A stretch of 64,000 nt of DNA from Streptomyces pluripotens. Its GTDB lineage: Bacteria; Actinomycetota; Actinomycetes; Streptomycetales; Streptomycetaceae. The stretch is from contig NZ_CP021080.1 of assembly GCF_000802245.2 (NCBI RefSeq), positions 2,294,001 to 2,358,000 of the forward strand, in the 5' to 3' direction. Positions 20,580 through 28,647 of the stretch are shown piece by piece; within the stretch, counting starts at the first letter, position 1; each line of letters opens with the position of its first letter. Both the position numbers and the translations under genes were made by a program. The notes beneath the pieces are model-generated. The model did no database searches and was not told the DNA's origin. It was given only the letters and a program-made list of their open reading frames with translations.

Positions 20580-20851
20580 ATGCGAAGAATGCCCAATTTC
20601 AGGGGAATTCTGAAGCATATAGACATGTCTGCGCGCCGACGGAACGGAACGGACAGAAGGGATGACTGGGGCGCAGGCGCTGTCCAGGCATAACGAGTGC
20701 ACAACACCCGGTGCGTCGGACTGTAAAAGCGCTGCACGATTCGTACCCGCCTGCGATTATCGGGACCGCTTCACCGAACCTCCACATCAAGCCACGGAGG
20801 CGAAGCGACAGGGTCAAGGAACGGGGAGCTTTATCCTTGTCCCGCCACCAG
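20580..20851. promoter_or_regulatory. Upstream region of dynA and tRNA-Arg
   Basis: About 270 bases separating divergent dynA and the tRNA gene. It is noticeably AT-richer than its surroundings around 20580-20640, so promoters for both are expected here. No exact box is claimed. Confidence 0.4.
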
Positions 20852-20924
20852 GCCCCCGTAGCTCAGTGGATAGAGCAGGCGCCTTCTAAGCGCTTGGCCG
20901 CAGGTTCGAGTCCTGCCGGGGGCG
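20852..20924 (+). tRNA. tRNA-Arg (anticodon TCT)
   Basis: A complete cloverleaf: acceptor stem GCCCCCG pairs perfectly with CGGGGGC; D arm GCTC/GAGC; anticodon stem closed by GGCGC and GCGCT (one G-U) around loop CTTCTAA, giving anticodon TCT; T arm GCAGG-TTCGAGT-CCTGC. CCA is not encoded. It reads AGA codons, rare in this genome. Such tRNA genes are frequent integration sites for actinomycete elements, and a repeat-bounded accessory segment lies just downstream. Confidence 0.95.
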
Positions 20925-20933
20925 CCGCTGAGA

Positions 20934-20956
20934 GCCCTCCCTCCGGAGGGCTTTTT
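20934..20956 (+). terminator. Rho-independent terminator of tRNA-Arg
   Basis: GCCCTCC and GGAGGGC form a perfect 7-bp stem with loop CTCC, followed at once by TTTTT, ten bases after the tRNA. Confidence 0.85.
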
Positions 20957-21410
20957 GCTGGTCAGAGCGGGTGACGGTCGACACGGGGCAGCCTCGGGCA
21001 CCCTCTTGATGATCAAGGGATGCGTTCGGGGTGTCCGGCAGTCATCGGGTTTCCACGGGGGGAGGCCCCGCCGCATGCGCATCGAAGCACCGGGCCGAGG
21101 GGTCAGCCGGCGGACGGCTGCTCGGGGAGTCTCCGGCAGCTTCAAGCCTCTTCTTCGGATTCGACAGCTGTCCGTCGATGCGGGGAGCGCACACGGCCAA
21201 CAGCACGGCGACGCTGCCCCGGCCCGCTCCGCCCCACGAGCGGACGGGGTGCCGTCGTTGGGCCACTTCGCCAGGCGCGCGTTCCGGTTTCGAGCGGTTG
21301 CCGCGGGGTGGGCGGCGCGAAGACCTGCGGACAGTACGGCCTTACGGGTGCTGCATCACGCCCCAAGGATGACGGAACCGGCGACGATGCCACCGGGCTC
21401 CCCCAGAACA
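20957..21410. other. Noncoding stretch after tRNA-Arg
   Basis: About 450 bases with several overlapping open frames but none with a ribosome site or recognisable protein. Likely eroded junction sequence. Confidence 0.35.
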
Positions 21411-21649
21411 GCGGATCACCCGACACAGCGGATCACCCACCTGGAGCTGTTCGTCCTCGGCGTGCTGCCACAGGATGCACACCAGGGCCGGACGGCCGGG
21501 AGCAGCCCGCGTCTCGCCCCCCACCCGGCCTCCGGGTCCCGTTGTTCAGAGTTCAGATGCGCGACTCGGACAGGAGCGCCAGCCACCTCTCCCCCGCCCG
21601 ACGCGATCGACCCGCGCACCCTGCGTCCGAGCGCTTCAGCACCACCGCC
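21411..21649 (+). repeat. 239-bp direct repeat, left copy
   Basis: Identical to 25136-25374 except for two substitutions that I can see (A/G in the ACCCxCCTGG region and G/A in GATCxACCC). The right edge falls just before the codon for Met in a broken exonuclease gene. The copies lie 3,725 bases apart in the same orientation. Confidence 0.93.
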
Positions 21650-22061
21650 ATGGTCAGCACTGCCCCGAGCTTCAGCGATCTCCTGGTGCCGCTGACCGGG
21701 GCGCTCATCAACCGCAAGATCGTCGTCTACAACCGGGAGTTCGACAAGCGCCGTCTCGCGGTCGAGCTCCACCGGCACTACAACGCCCGTACGTGAATCT
21801 GGAGAAGCCCCGGAGCGGTCGCTGGCGCATCCATCCTGCCGCCCGCGCTTGGCTGGCTGCACTGTCGTGGGAGGACTGTGCGATGCAGGCCTACGCGGAG
21901 TGGTACGGCGACTGGACGTGGGACTACGAGGCGCGGGATGACGAGCCGTTGTACCGGCAGGGCGACTATCGGTGGCAGCGGCTTCCCGGTGCTGGGCATC
22001 GCGCGGCTGATGATTGTCGGGCGGTGATGGGGTGCTTGGGGGGATGGCGAGCGCGAGTTGA
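21620..22061 (+). pseudogene. Broken 3'-5' exonuclease (DnaQ/DEDD family)
   Basis: The first frame reads ASERFSTTAMVSTAPSFSDL, then GRKIVVYN-type RKIVVYNREFDKRRLAVELHRH, which matches the Exo II region of DEDD exonucleases (yNaxfD). A frameshift near 21790 moves the rest to another frame: RAWLAALSWEDCAMQAYAEW and HRAADDCRAVMGCLGG, matching the late family motif hxAxxDcra. A run of six G around 22037 appears to have lost a base, hiding a stop at 22059-22061. The N-terminal DTETTG motif is absent: the repeat replaces it. The gene is thus truncated and shifted twice. Confidence 0.65.
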
Positions 22062-22068
22062 CGCGGCA

Positions 22069-22110
22069 GCGCCCCCGTTCCTGCTTCGGCAGGGGCGGGG
22101 GCGCCTTTGT
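22069..22110 (+). terminator. Terminator after the exonuclease relic
   Basis: GCGCCCCCG...CCTGC pairs with GCAGG...CGGGGGCGC across a TTCG tetraloop, with two G-T pairs in the middle, followed by CTTTGT. A strong terminator eight bases after the inferred ancestral stop, supporting that reading. Confidence 0.75.
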
Positions 22111-22155
22111 CGTGTCCGGGGTCGGTGCGCCATGGGCCGCCCGCTGGGGACCGGC

Positions 22156-22335
22156 TCACGCCGCCGTAGTGACGCCTCCGCGTTCGGCCTGCTGGAGCTC
22201 GGCGAGCAGCCGCCGATACTCCGCACGCTGCTCGGCCGACAGCGGCACCGCGGGATGCGACCACAGTGCGCGGATCGCCGCGTTCAACTCCGCAGCAGAC
22301 CGCGTCGAACCATGAGACGCAAGATCGGGGGACAT
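22156..22335 (-). CDS. Small hypothetical protein
   Basis: A 59-residue helical protein (MSPDLASHGSTRSAAEL ... RAEYRRLLAELQQAERGG) with a pattern common in small Streptomyces proteins found beside HTH-TPR regulators. It is divergent from the regulator at 22414 with a 78-base spacer. The upstream frame continues open but only as a shadow of that regulator. The ribosome site is weak. Function unknown; a small partner controlled by the regulator is possible. Confidence 0.65.
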   Translation of the reverse strand: MSPDLASHGSTRSAAELNAAIRALWSHPAVPLSAEQRAEYRRLLAELQQAERGGVTTAA

Positions 22336-22413
22336 GCGCCAAGCGTAGACGCACAACACGCCCAACCCGCCAGCAGTACCGTGGACCCACAACACCTTCT
22401 GGCGGGGGTACAC

Positions 22414-23619
22414 ATGGAAACCACCATCGGCGACCGCATCCGCAGTCTCCGCGAATTCCGCGACCTCACCCAAGAAGAACTCGCCCAACGCGCAGGCGTC
22501 AGCGTCGACACCATCCGCAAGCTGGAACAAAACCTGCGACAGTCCGCTCGTATCAGCACCCTCCGCGCACTCGCAAGGGCACTCGATGTCCAACTGGAGC
22601 GGCTGGTAGGACAGCCCACTGTGACCCAGCAACTCCAAGACGACGGCGGACTCATCGCGCTCCGGGACGCCATCCAAGACATCGGCACACTGCCTGGCGT
22701 CCTCAGCGACAGCAATCTGGAAGACCCACCCGACGAACAGGTGTGGGTCGCCAGCGTGAAGTCCGCGATGTCCCAGTACTGGCGCGGCGAGTACTCACTG
22801 CTGTCCAGCACCCTGCCGCTCCTGCTGCGTGACGGCCGCGCGGTCGCCCGGCAGACCCCGACGGAGCGGGTATGGCAGCAGCTATCGCTCGCCTACCAGC
22901 TTGCTGCGTGCCTGGCGACGCAGGCCGGCCACCCGGACTGGGCGTACACGGCGGTCGAGCAGCAGCTCACCGCCGCCGCGCGAGCATCGGACCCACTGAT
23001 GGAGGGCATGGGCGTGTCCACGCTGTCGTGGGTGCTGCTGCGGCAGGGCCGGTGGGAGCAGGCCCACGAGATTGCTGTACGGAAGGCGGAGGCGCTGGAA
23101 CCGAGTTTCATGCGGGGAACGCCCGCCCAGTTCGCGGTGTACGGGAACCTGCTGGTGGCCGCGGCTACCCCGGCGGCACGCCGTGACGACCACGACCGGG
23201 CGATAGAGCTGCTGTCCGGCGCGGAGGCTGCTGCCGTCCGCAGCGGGCCTGTCCGGGCGTATGGCACGGCGTTCAGCGTGGCCGATGTGCGCACGCAGAA
23301 GGTAAACGTCGCGCTGGCCGGGTCGGAGAACCGTCCCGAGCAGGCGCTGGAGTTTTCGGGTGACGTGCGCGTGAGTGAGATCTCCCGGCCGGTTCATTCG
23401 GCCGCCTATCGGGTCGATGTGGCTCAGGCGCAGTATCAGACCGGGGACAGTGAGGGTGCGCTGACCACGCTGTTGGAGGTGGAGGCAGACCAGCCGGAGT
23501 GGATCAAACTGCAGGTGCTGGCGTCGGCGACGGTCCGGGAGATGCTGGAGGCTGAGCGACGCCGTAACACTCCGCTGCGGGGGCTGGCGGCGCGGCTGGG
23601 GGTCGATCCTGCTCTGTAG
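22414..23619 (+). CDS. XRE-family regulator with C-terminal TPR-like region
   Basis: A 401-residue protein. Residues 6-62 are a Cro/C1 helix-turn-helix (RIRSLREFRDLTQEELAQRAGV, with SVDTIRKLEQ as recognition helix, given as two parts). The remaining 330 residues are helical repeats, with WQQLSLAYQLAACLATQAGHP typical of the TPR-like sensor part in Streptomyces regulators of this kind. Start ATG 22414 follows GGCGGGGG. The open frame extends far upstream through the exonuclease relic but that part is unrelated. Its position divergent to a small gene and next to small accessory genes fits regulation of this segment. Confidence 0.85.
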   Translation: METTIGDRIRSLREFRDLTQEELAQRAGVSVDTIRKLEQNLRQSARISTLRALARALDVQLERLVGQPTVTQQLQDDGGLIALRDAIQDIGTLPGVLSDSNLEDPPDEQVWVASVKSAMSQYWRGEYSLLSSTLPLLLRDGRAVARQTPTERVWQQLSLAYQLAACLATQAGHPDWAYTAVEQQLTAAARASDPLMEGMGVSTLSWVLLRQGRWEQAHEIAVRKAEALEPSFMRGTPAQFAVYGNLLVAAATPAARRDDHDRAIELLSGAEAAAVRSGPVRAYGTAFSVADVRTQKVNVALAGSENRPEQALEFSGDVRVSEISRPVHSAAYRVDVAQAQYQTGDSEGALTTLLEVEADQPEWIKLQVLASATVREMLEAERRRNTPLRGLAARLGVDPAL

Positions 23620-23714
23620 GACAACACGTCCTAGCCGGGGCAGAATTGACGGAGCGACTGGTGCACTCTGTCGCTGGGCTGTGATCACACGCGCACGTAA
23701 CGTGAAAGCACAGG

Positions 23715-23757
23715 GCGGTGCCGCCCCACCCCCCGCCCGGAACCGGGGCGGCACCGC
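23715..23757 (+). terminator. 13-bp stem-loop upstream of the CxxC protein
   Basis: GCGGTGCCGCCCC and GGGGCGGCACCGC form a perfect stem with a 17-base loop, about 95 bases after the regulator stop and 25 bases before the next start. Terminator for the regulator or leader hairpin for the next gene. Confidence 0.5.
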
Positions 23758-23782
23758 AACACCGCAGCCCGAGGAGCCCGCC

Positions 23783-24088
23783 GTGCACACCGCCGCAGAC
23801 CTGCTACCCGTGCCCAAACTGGACGGGCTCACCGACCAGCAGGCTCGGGGCGCCACCTGCGTCTGGGACGAAACCCCGCTCACGGCCACCACCGCGATCG
23901 ACCTCGGCGAGCGGACAGCTACCGAGGGCAGGAGATGTTTCCCGCGGGCCTGCCGGCCGTGCGCCATGCGGAAGGCGATGGACGCACTCCTCGCGCACAA
24001 CGGATCGTGTGAGCAGTGCGTGGACGACCACACGCAGTGCCCGACTGGGCTGGGCCTGGTCCGCGCAGTCCGGGAGGCCCGCTGGTGA
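23783..24088 (+). CDS. Small cysteine-rich hypothetical protein
   Basis: A 101-residue soluble protein. Cysteines are grouped: GATCVWD, RRCFPRACRPCAMRK and SCEQCVDDHTQCPTG, a layout that suggests zinc binding. Similar small proteins occur in Streptomyces next to XRE regulators and in integrated elements. GTG at 23783 follows GAGGAG by six bases. Function unknown. Confidence 0.72.
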   Translation: MHTAADLLPVPKLDGLTDQQARGATCVWDETPLTATTAIDLGERTATEGRRCFPRACRPCAMRKAMDALLAHNGSCEQCVDDHTQCPTGLGLVRAVREARW

Positions 24089-24132
24089 TCTGCGCGCGCT
24101 GCGACGAGCGTACTGACCGCGCCACTCGGCTC

Positions 24133-24156
24133 CCTGCCGGCTGAAAGGCCGGCAGG
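24133..24156 (+). terminator. Stem-loop after the CxxC protein gene
   Basis: CCTGCCGGC pairs with GCCGGCAGG around TGAAAG, 45 bases after the stop. No T-run. Confidence 0.5.
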
Positions 24157-24234
24157 TGCGCCTGGGCCAGCATCCCGCAAAGACGACCGGCCCAGGACGC
24201 GTATCCCCATCCGCAACCAGCGAAGGAGATCGCT

Positions 24235-24759
24235 GTGAGCGTACCCCTGCCCGGGCCCGGACCCATCGACCCGGCCGACGCACTGCCCGCGCTCGCCCGG
24301 ATACTCATCACCGACGACCAGTTCGCCTCCTGCCGCAGCACAGTGATGGACGCCAACCCCGATATGGCGAAGGAGATGGCCGGCCGGATCGTCGAGGAGG
24401 GCCTCAAGTTCGTGGCGGCCTGCGCGGCGAATCCGGGTGCCGGCCTCGCGCCGTCGAGGATCGTCGATGATGGCTGGCACGCCCTCGTCCTGCACACCGC
24501 CATGTACGCCGACCTATGCGAGCGGCTCGGCGGCCGGTTCGTGCACCACGCTCCGGGCTACGACCCGGCGAACTGGACCCCGTCGATCCTGGACCGGGCC
24601 CGCGAGGCGATCGCGGAACTCGGCTGGGAGACGGATCCAGGGCTGTGGGTGGCGCCGTCCGATGAGACGCTCGTGTCCGTCGCGGCGAAGTGCCAGCACT
24701 CGGACGACAGCGGACCGATCGTGACCATTCCCAAGCCCAAGCCCGACGGCGTGGTCTAG
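24235..24759 (+). CDS. Hypothetical protein, glycine-rich-domain-like helical family
   Basis: A 174-residue soluble protein. The block VEEGLKFVAACAANPGAG, VDDGWHALVLHTAMYADLCE and FVHHAPGYD is a His/Trp/Asp pattern seen in small Streptomyces proteins annotated after plant glycine-rich domain proteins. No catalytic function is established. GTG 24235 has a strong ribosome site (AAGGAGATCGCT). Its stop touches a hairpin that leads into the next small gene. Confidence 0.75.
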   Translation: MSVPLPGPGPIDPADALPALARILITDDQFASCRSTVMDANPDMAKEMAGRIVEEGLKFVAACAANPGAGLAPSRIVDDGWHALVLHTAMYADLCERLGGRFVHHAPGYDPANWTPSILDRAREAIAELGWETDPGLWVAPSDETLVSVAAKCQHSDDSGPIVTIPKPKPDGVV

Positions 24760-24781
24760 CCTCCCCTCGTTGAAGGGAGGC
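24759..24781 (+). promoter_or_regulatory. Hairpin that includes the ribosome site of the 41-residue gene
   Basis: GCCTCCC (24759-24765) pairs with GGGAGGC (24775-24781). The right arm is the Shine-Dalgarno of the ATG at 24785. It could terminate the upstream gene, hold down translation of the small gene, or both. Confidence 0.55.
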
Positions 24782-24784
24782 CAC

Positions 24785-24910
24785 ATGCCCGAGTGGATCG
24801 ACCCGCGGTACGCGGAGCTGGTGGCGGCGTGGAAGCGCGCGCAGCAGCCGACGTCGCGTGACCCGGAGCCGGTGCCTGTGCGGGGGTTCATCATCCCGCA
24901 GAAGGGCTGA
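24785..24910 (+). CDS. Small protein of 41 residues
   Basis: ATG at 24785 follows AAGGGAGG by five bases and opens a frame reading MPEWIDPRYAELVAAWKRA, then QQPTSRDPEPVPVRGFIIP, ending at 24910. The strong ribosome site and coding-like third-position GC support a real gene. The WIDPRYAELVAAW opening is seen in other short Streptomyces accessory proteins from memory. Function unknown. Confidence 0.6.
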   Translation: MPEWIDPRYAELVAAWKRAQQPTSRDPEPVPVRGFIIPQKG

Positions 24911-24959
24911 CAGCTCGTTGAGGCCCGGTTGGTGAACGTGCCGGCCGGGCCTCGTCGTG

Positions 24960-25151
24960 TCACCGAACGAGGTCGGCGAGGGGCACACCGAGAGCGTCGG
25001 CGATTCGGATCAAGGTGTCCAGCTTGGGCGAAGAGTGGCCTTGCTCGATGCGGCTGTACGTGGCGACGTCGATGCCTGACCGGCCACAGACGTCCTGCTG
25101 GCTCAGGTTGTGGTGCTCGCGCACGCGCCGGATCTGCGGATCACCCGACAC
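24960..25151 (-). CDS. Small XRE-family HTH protein, start inside the repeat
   Basis: A 63-residue stand-alone Cro/C1 helix-turn-helix: RRVREHHNLSQQDVCGRSGI then VATYSRIEQGHSSPKLDTLI and RIADALGVPLADLV. The only start is GTG at 25151, so the first five codons (MSGDP) come from the right copy of the 239-bp repeat. The original N-terminus was probably replaced when the repeat arrived, and no good ribosome site is visible. It may be a functional short repressor or a stranded fragment. Confidence 0.65.
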   Translation of the reverse strand: MSGDPQIRRVREHHNLSQQDVCGRSGIDVATYSRIEQGHSSPKLDTLIRIADALGVPLADLVR

Positions 25152-25374
25152 AGCGGATCACCCGCCTGGAGCTGTTCGTCCTCGGCGTGCTGCCACAGGA
25201 TGCACACCAGGGCCGGACGGCCGGGAGCAGCCCGCGTCTCGCCCCCCACCCGGCCTCCGGGTCCCGTTGTTCAGAGTTCAGATGCGCGACTCGGACAGGA
25301 GCGCCAGCCACCTCTCCCCCGCCCGACGCGATCAACCCGCGCACCCTGCGTCCGAGCGCTTCAGCACCACCGCC
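25136..25374 (+). repeat. 239-bp direct repeat, right copy
   Basis: Second copy of 21411-21649. Left edge lies inside the small XRE gene; right edge is followed by sequence unrelated to the exonuclease that follows the left copy. This copy therefore carries a stump of exonuclease sequence only. Confidence 0.93.
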
Positions 25375-25523
25375 GGGGCCCCGACCACGCACTTCACGGC
25401 AACACCGTCGATGCCCAACGACCGTTCCCCACCGAGCTGGTCCCGGGCCATTGGTTGGACGGGACAACATTCGGACTGATAACCTACCGCGGACCGTGAA
25501 TCAGCTGCGAGGAGGTGAGACCC

Positions 25524-25577
25524 ATGTACGTGGTATCGCTGTGGGTGCTCTCCTCTTCATCGCGGTCAGGCGAGTGA
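25524..25577 (+). CDS. Possible 17-residue leader peptide
   Basis: ATG at 25524 follows GAGGAGGTGAG, one of the strongest ribosome sites in the window, and opens a frame of 17 codons (MYVVSLWVLSSSSRSGE) with seven near-consecutive Ser/Arg/Gly codons before TGA. It ends 51 bases before the GNAT gene. A leader peptide that senses ribosome stalling is possible, as is a chance frame. Confidence 0.4.
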   Translation: MYVVSLWVLSSSSRSGE

Positions 25578-25628
25578 CGTAGGTCGCCGGGAGCGCCTCC
25601 ACCAGGCAATCCCGAAAGGCACAGACCT

Positions 25629-26444
25629 ATGAATTCTGTACCCTCCCATTCCGGCACGGGTGAGCACACGGTAGTGATCACACGAGTCGCGGAGAGGCAA
25701 TGGCACGCGCTGGAGGATGACCGGGTGGTCGGCCGCGGTGAGGCCTGGCGCAGGCTCGACGGACGACTCTTCGCCAGCATCGACTCCTGGCACGGCGCGG
25801 TGTTCGACCAACTCGCGGATGTGATGCTGGCGGGCCTGCCACGCCCGCTGTACACGATGGCCGACGAGGCCGACGTCGATCTGACGTCCCATTGGGAGCG
25901 GGTCGGCTTCACGGCCAGGCACCGCGAGTGGGTGTGCCTCGTGCCCACCGATCCGCGGGCCACGGGACTCGACTCAGCGCAACCGCCGTCGGGTGTGACG
26001 ATTGTGCCCCTCGGCGAAGCGGAGGAGGGCCCATTGCGGCAGTTGGACCGCACGATCCGCGACGAGGTCGAGGCCTCCGTCGGCTGGCAGGAGATGCCGG
26101 CCGAGGTGTTGCGCCGCCCGGACGACGCTGCCCCGGTGGACCCGTCGAAGCTGGTGGACCCGTCGAAGTACGCGGTGGCGGCCCTGGCCGACCACTACGT
26201 GGGGCTGATCCGGGTGGCGCCGGTGCCCCGGCAACCGCGGCTCGGCCTGGTCGCGGTCCGGGCCGACCAGCATCGCCGCGGTATCGCCCACGCCATGCTG
26301 GCCCAGGTGCTGGGTTCGCTGCACCAGTCCGGGATCCAGACGGTATCGGCCGAAGTCAGCGAATCCAATGAAGCAGCCTTGGCGCTCTTCGACGGCATCG
26401 GCGCTCAGCGCGTGAACAGCAACCTGGAGTTGGTGCTCCGCTGA
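25629..26444 (+). CDS. GNAT-family N-acetyltransferase
   Basis: A 271-residue protein with two halves. The C-terminal GNAT domain (about 115-271) has the acetyl-CoA loop [19 protein letters not shown] and the late [19 protein letters not shown] helix. The N-terminal half resembles a degenerate GNAT. A small tandem duplication repeats VDPSK (26137-26169). Substrate unknown; such proteins modify small amines, drugs or protein N-termini. ATG 25629 follows GAAAGG. Downstream lies an IF-1 paralogue. Confidence 0.85.
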   Translation: MNSVPSHSGTGEHTVVITRVAERQWHALEDDRVVGRGEAWRRLDGRLFASIDSWHGAVFDQLADVMLAGLPRPLYTMADEADVDLTSHWERVGFTARHREWVCLVPTDPRATGLDSAQPPSGVTIVPLGEAEEGPLRQLDRTIRDEVEASVGWQEMPAEVLRRPDDAAPVDPSKLVDPSKYAVAALADHYVGLIRVAPVPRQPRLGLVAVRADQHRRGIAHAMLAQVLGSLHQSGIQTVSAEVSESNEAALALFDGIGAQRVNSNLELVLR

Positions 26445-26553
26445 CACCCGACCGCCCGCCACGCGAGCCCGAAGCATGCGTGGCACAGGCCAACCTGATG
26501 GGCGAGCAGTTTTTCTCCGACCATACAATCACCTACCACAGAAGTGCGAGAGC

Positions 26554-26778
26554 ATGGCAAAAACAACACGCGGCATCGAAGTCGAGGGCACCGTCGTCGA
26601 GTGCCTACGTAACGCCACCTTCCAGGTGGAACTGGAGAATGGGCACAAGGTCCTCGCACATATCAGCGGAAAGATCCGGAAGAATTACATCAAGATCCTT
26701 CCGTTTGACCGGGTGCTCGTGGAGATCAGCCCCTATGACCTCACCCGCGGCCGGATCATCTTCCGATACCGCACCTGA
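26554..26778 (+). CDS. infA: Translation initiation factor IF-1 paralogue
   Basis: A 74-residue S1/OB-fold protein. It keeps the IF-1 core: [39 protein letters not shown] and [15 protein letters not shown]. Substitutions relative to the canonical actinobacterial IF-1 (start [19 protein letters not shown]) and its location outside the ribosomal-protein cluster show it is an extra copy. Streptomyces often carry such paralogues, whose conditions of use are unknown. ATG 26554 chosen by homology; upstream in-frame starts add no family sequence. Confidence 0.92.
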   Translation: MAKTTRGIEVEGTVVECLRNATFQVELENGHKVLAHISGKIRKNYIKILPFDRVLVEISPYDLTRGRIIFRYRT

Positions 26779-27390
26779 CCACAGGCGGGACACGCCCCTG
26801 AGAGGAAAGCAGTCTCTCAGTCTGGACCGGAAATGCGCCTGATGGAGGAATCAGAGTCGATGACTCGCTCCTTCTGCGTCCGGCATCCCAGATGGATAGG
26901 CACGATACCGGCCTGATGCGAGGTGGTATCGGTGACCGGGCCTCCGCCCAGCCGCCGATACCACCGTCGGGAAAGTGCCGGCCAGGTACGGAAACCACGC
27001 GACGACGGTCCTGATACTGCGCATTCGGCCCGTGCCTGGGCGACGTGTGGCGGCGCGGAACGGTCCTGGACGCGCACGCTCAAGAAATTCGCCCGGTCAA
27101 AGGGTTCGACCGGTCAAAGGGTTCGCCCGGCCCAGCGTGTTCGTGCTCATCGACGGCACGCCCCTCCTTCCGTCGCGCGCTCGCCTTCAACGGCACGCTC
27201 GACTTCACCGCCCTCGCCGAGCCCCTTCCTGGAGGGGCTGAGCAAGCGTCAGGTCAACCGGTCGGTCCGGGCGCCCGATGGGTTCGGCTGCGCGCTCTTC
27301 CCTGGCTTACCTGCGGACGCCTCAGGGCTGCCACGGACGTCGCCACGTCCACCCGCCTGCCCACGAGCAGCGCCGCCCGGGCGTTCGGAC
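26779..27390. other. Gene-poor spacer
   Basis: About 610 bases with no convincing gene. CCGGTCAAAGGGTTCG occurs twice in tandem at 27093-27108 and 27110-27125. A hairpin with AGCCCCT/AGGGGCT arms lies at 27220-27239. Could serve the end of infA or of the glycosyltransferase on the other strand. Confidence 0.4.
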
Positions 27391-28647
27391 TCAGCCCCGC
27401 AGCCGTGCCAGGTTCCGCAGGAGGCGCCGGCCACTCCGCAGACGACGCAGGCCCCGGCCGGGGAGTCCGCGCAAGCGCCCCTTGAGCCGCTGCCGGGCAC
27501 GGGAACGGCGGGTGGTGTCCAACTCGGCGAAGAGGTCCTCGTACGTCTGCGCTACCCGGGCCGGGTCGAAGCGGCGGGCAGCGGTCCGCGCCGCTTCGCC
27601 CATGCGGCGCCGACCGGACTCATCGGCGATCAGATCGAGCAGCGCGACAGTGAGCGCGTGCCGGTCGCCCACGGGGACCAGACGGCCGTCGACCCCGTCC
27701 TGGACGATCTCGGCCGGACCGAGCGGGCAGTCGGTGGCGACCACTGGAGCACCGCACCGCATCGCCTCGACCAGGGTCATGCCGAAGGACTCGGCGTCGG
27801 AGGCGGAGGCGACGAGCGACGCCTTGGCGAACTCGGTCTCGATGGGTGAGACGACACCCATCAGACGTGCCTGGTCGCCCAAGCCCCGCTCGTCGATCAA
27901 CCGCTGCAGCCGTTCCTTGTCGGCTCCGGCTCCGTAGATACGCAGGGACCAGTCTGAATGTTTGGCCGCGACGTCGGTGAAGGCCTCGATGAGGAGGTCG
28001 AACCGCTTGGCGGGCACCAGCCGTCCGGCTGCGGCCACGACCTTGTCGCGGCCGTCCACGGGTGCCGGACCCGGGTCGGGTGCGCTGTTGGGTATGCCCA
28101 GAACGCGCACTCCCGGCAACGGCATCTTCGCCCGGTAGACCCCCGCGTCCGCCCTCGTGGTGGTGATCACCGCGTCGAGATCGCGGTAGCTGCGGGCGAG
28201 CTGGGTGCGCAGCCCGTTGCTGTGGGTGTCATGGGTGAGGTGTTCCTGGGCGATGCGCAGTGCGCGGCGCGGGGCGAACCGGGCCAGGTAGACGTTGACG
28301 CCGGGCCGGGTTCCGATGATCACGTCCGCGTCGCAACGGCGCAGATACCCCTCGGCGCGCAGGTCGGTGAGCCGGCTGTACTGCTTGTACCGCTTCTCCG
28401 CGGCGGGGAAGACCCGGGCGGGTTCGCGCAGCAGGGGGTCACTCGCGTCGGCCGCGTCCGCGCGCAGGTCGACCAGCGGGACCACGGTGACCCTCGGGTC
28501 GATCGCGAACCGCGGATGTGCGCGGTGTCGCAACATGGAGACGATCGTCACCTCGTGACGGTCGGCGAGAGCGGCGGCAAGATTGAGTGTGGTGCGGATG
28601 GTGCCGCCGATCCCATAGACATTGTGGATCAGGAAGGCAATCTTCAT
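27391..28647 (-). CDS. Glycosyltransferase family 4
   Basis: A 418-residue GT-B enzyme. N-terminal domain opens MKIAFLIHNVYGIGGTIRTT, with the GG motif of the acceptor side; the C-terminal domain carries GRLVPAKRFDLLIEAF and the nucleotide-sugar signature ASDAESFGMTLVEAMRCGAPVV with its EX7E glutamates. The last 30 residues are strongly basic. Likely uses a nucleotide sugar to extend a surface or secondary glycan; substrate unknown. Monocistronic, divergent from the BlaI gene. Confidence 0.88.
   Translation of the reverse strand: MKIAFLIHNVYGIGGTIRTTLNLAAALADRHEVTIVSMLRHRAHPRFAIDPRVTVVPLVDLRADAADASDPLLREPARVFPAAEKRYKQYSRLTDLRAEGYLRRCDADVIIGTRPGVNVYLARFAPRRALRIAQEHLTHDTHSNGLRTQLARSYRDLDAVITTTRADAGVYRAKMPLPGVRVLGIPNSAPDPGPAPVDGRDKVVAAAGRLVPAKRFDLLIEAFTDVAAKHSDWSLRIYGAGADKERLQRLIDERGLGDQARLMGVVSPIETEFAKASLVASASDAESFGMTLVEAMRCGAPVVATDCPLGPAEIVQDGVDGRLVPVGDRHALTVALLDLIADESGRRRMGEAARTAARRFDPARVAQTYEDLFAELDTTRRSRARQRLKGRLRGLPGRGLRRLRSGRRLLRNLARLRG

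Noticed and set aside
20852..20924. Search for a second copy of the tRNA 3' end as an att site
   Set aside because: No second copy of the T-arm/acceptor sequence was seen in the downstream 5 kb, so site-specific integration cannot be claimed.
21475..22413. Frame continuing upstream of the HTH-TPR regulator
   Set aside because: It joins exonuclease debris and a terminator to the regulator; the regulator starts at 22414.
26137..26169. Tandem VDPSK duplication as a functional motif
   Set aside because: A simple 18-base duplication in a loop of the GNAT protein; no known role.
27093..27125. Tandem CCGGTCAAAGGGTTCG as operator pair
   Set aside because: Not near a start codon of a supported gene and not palindromic; function cannot be argued.
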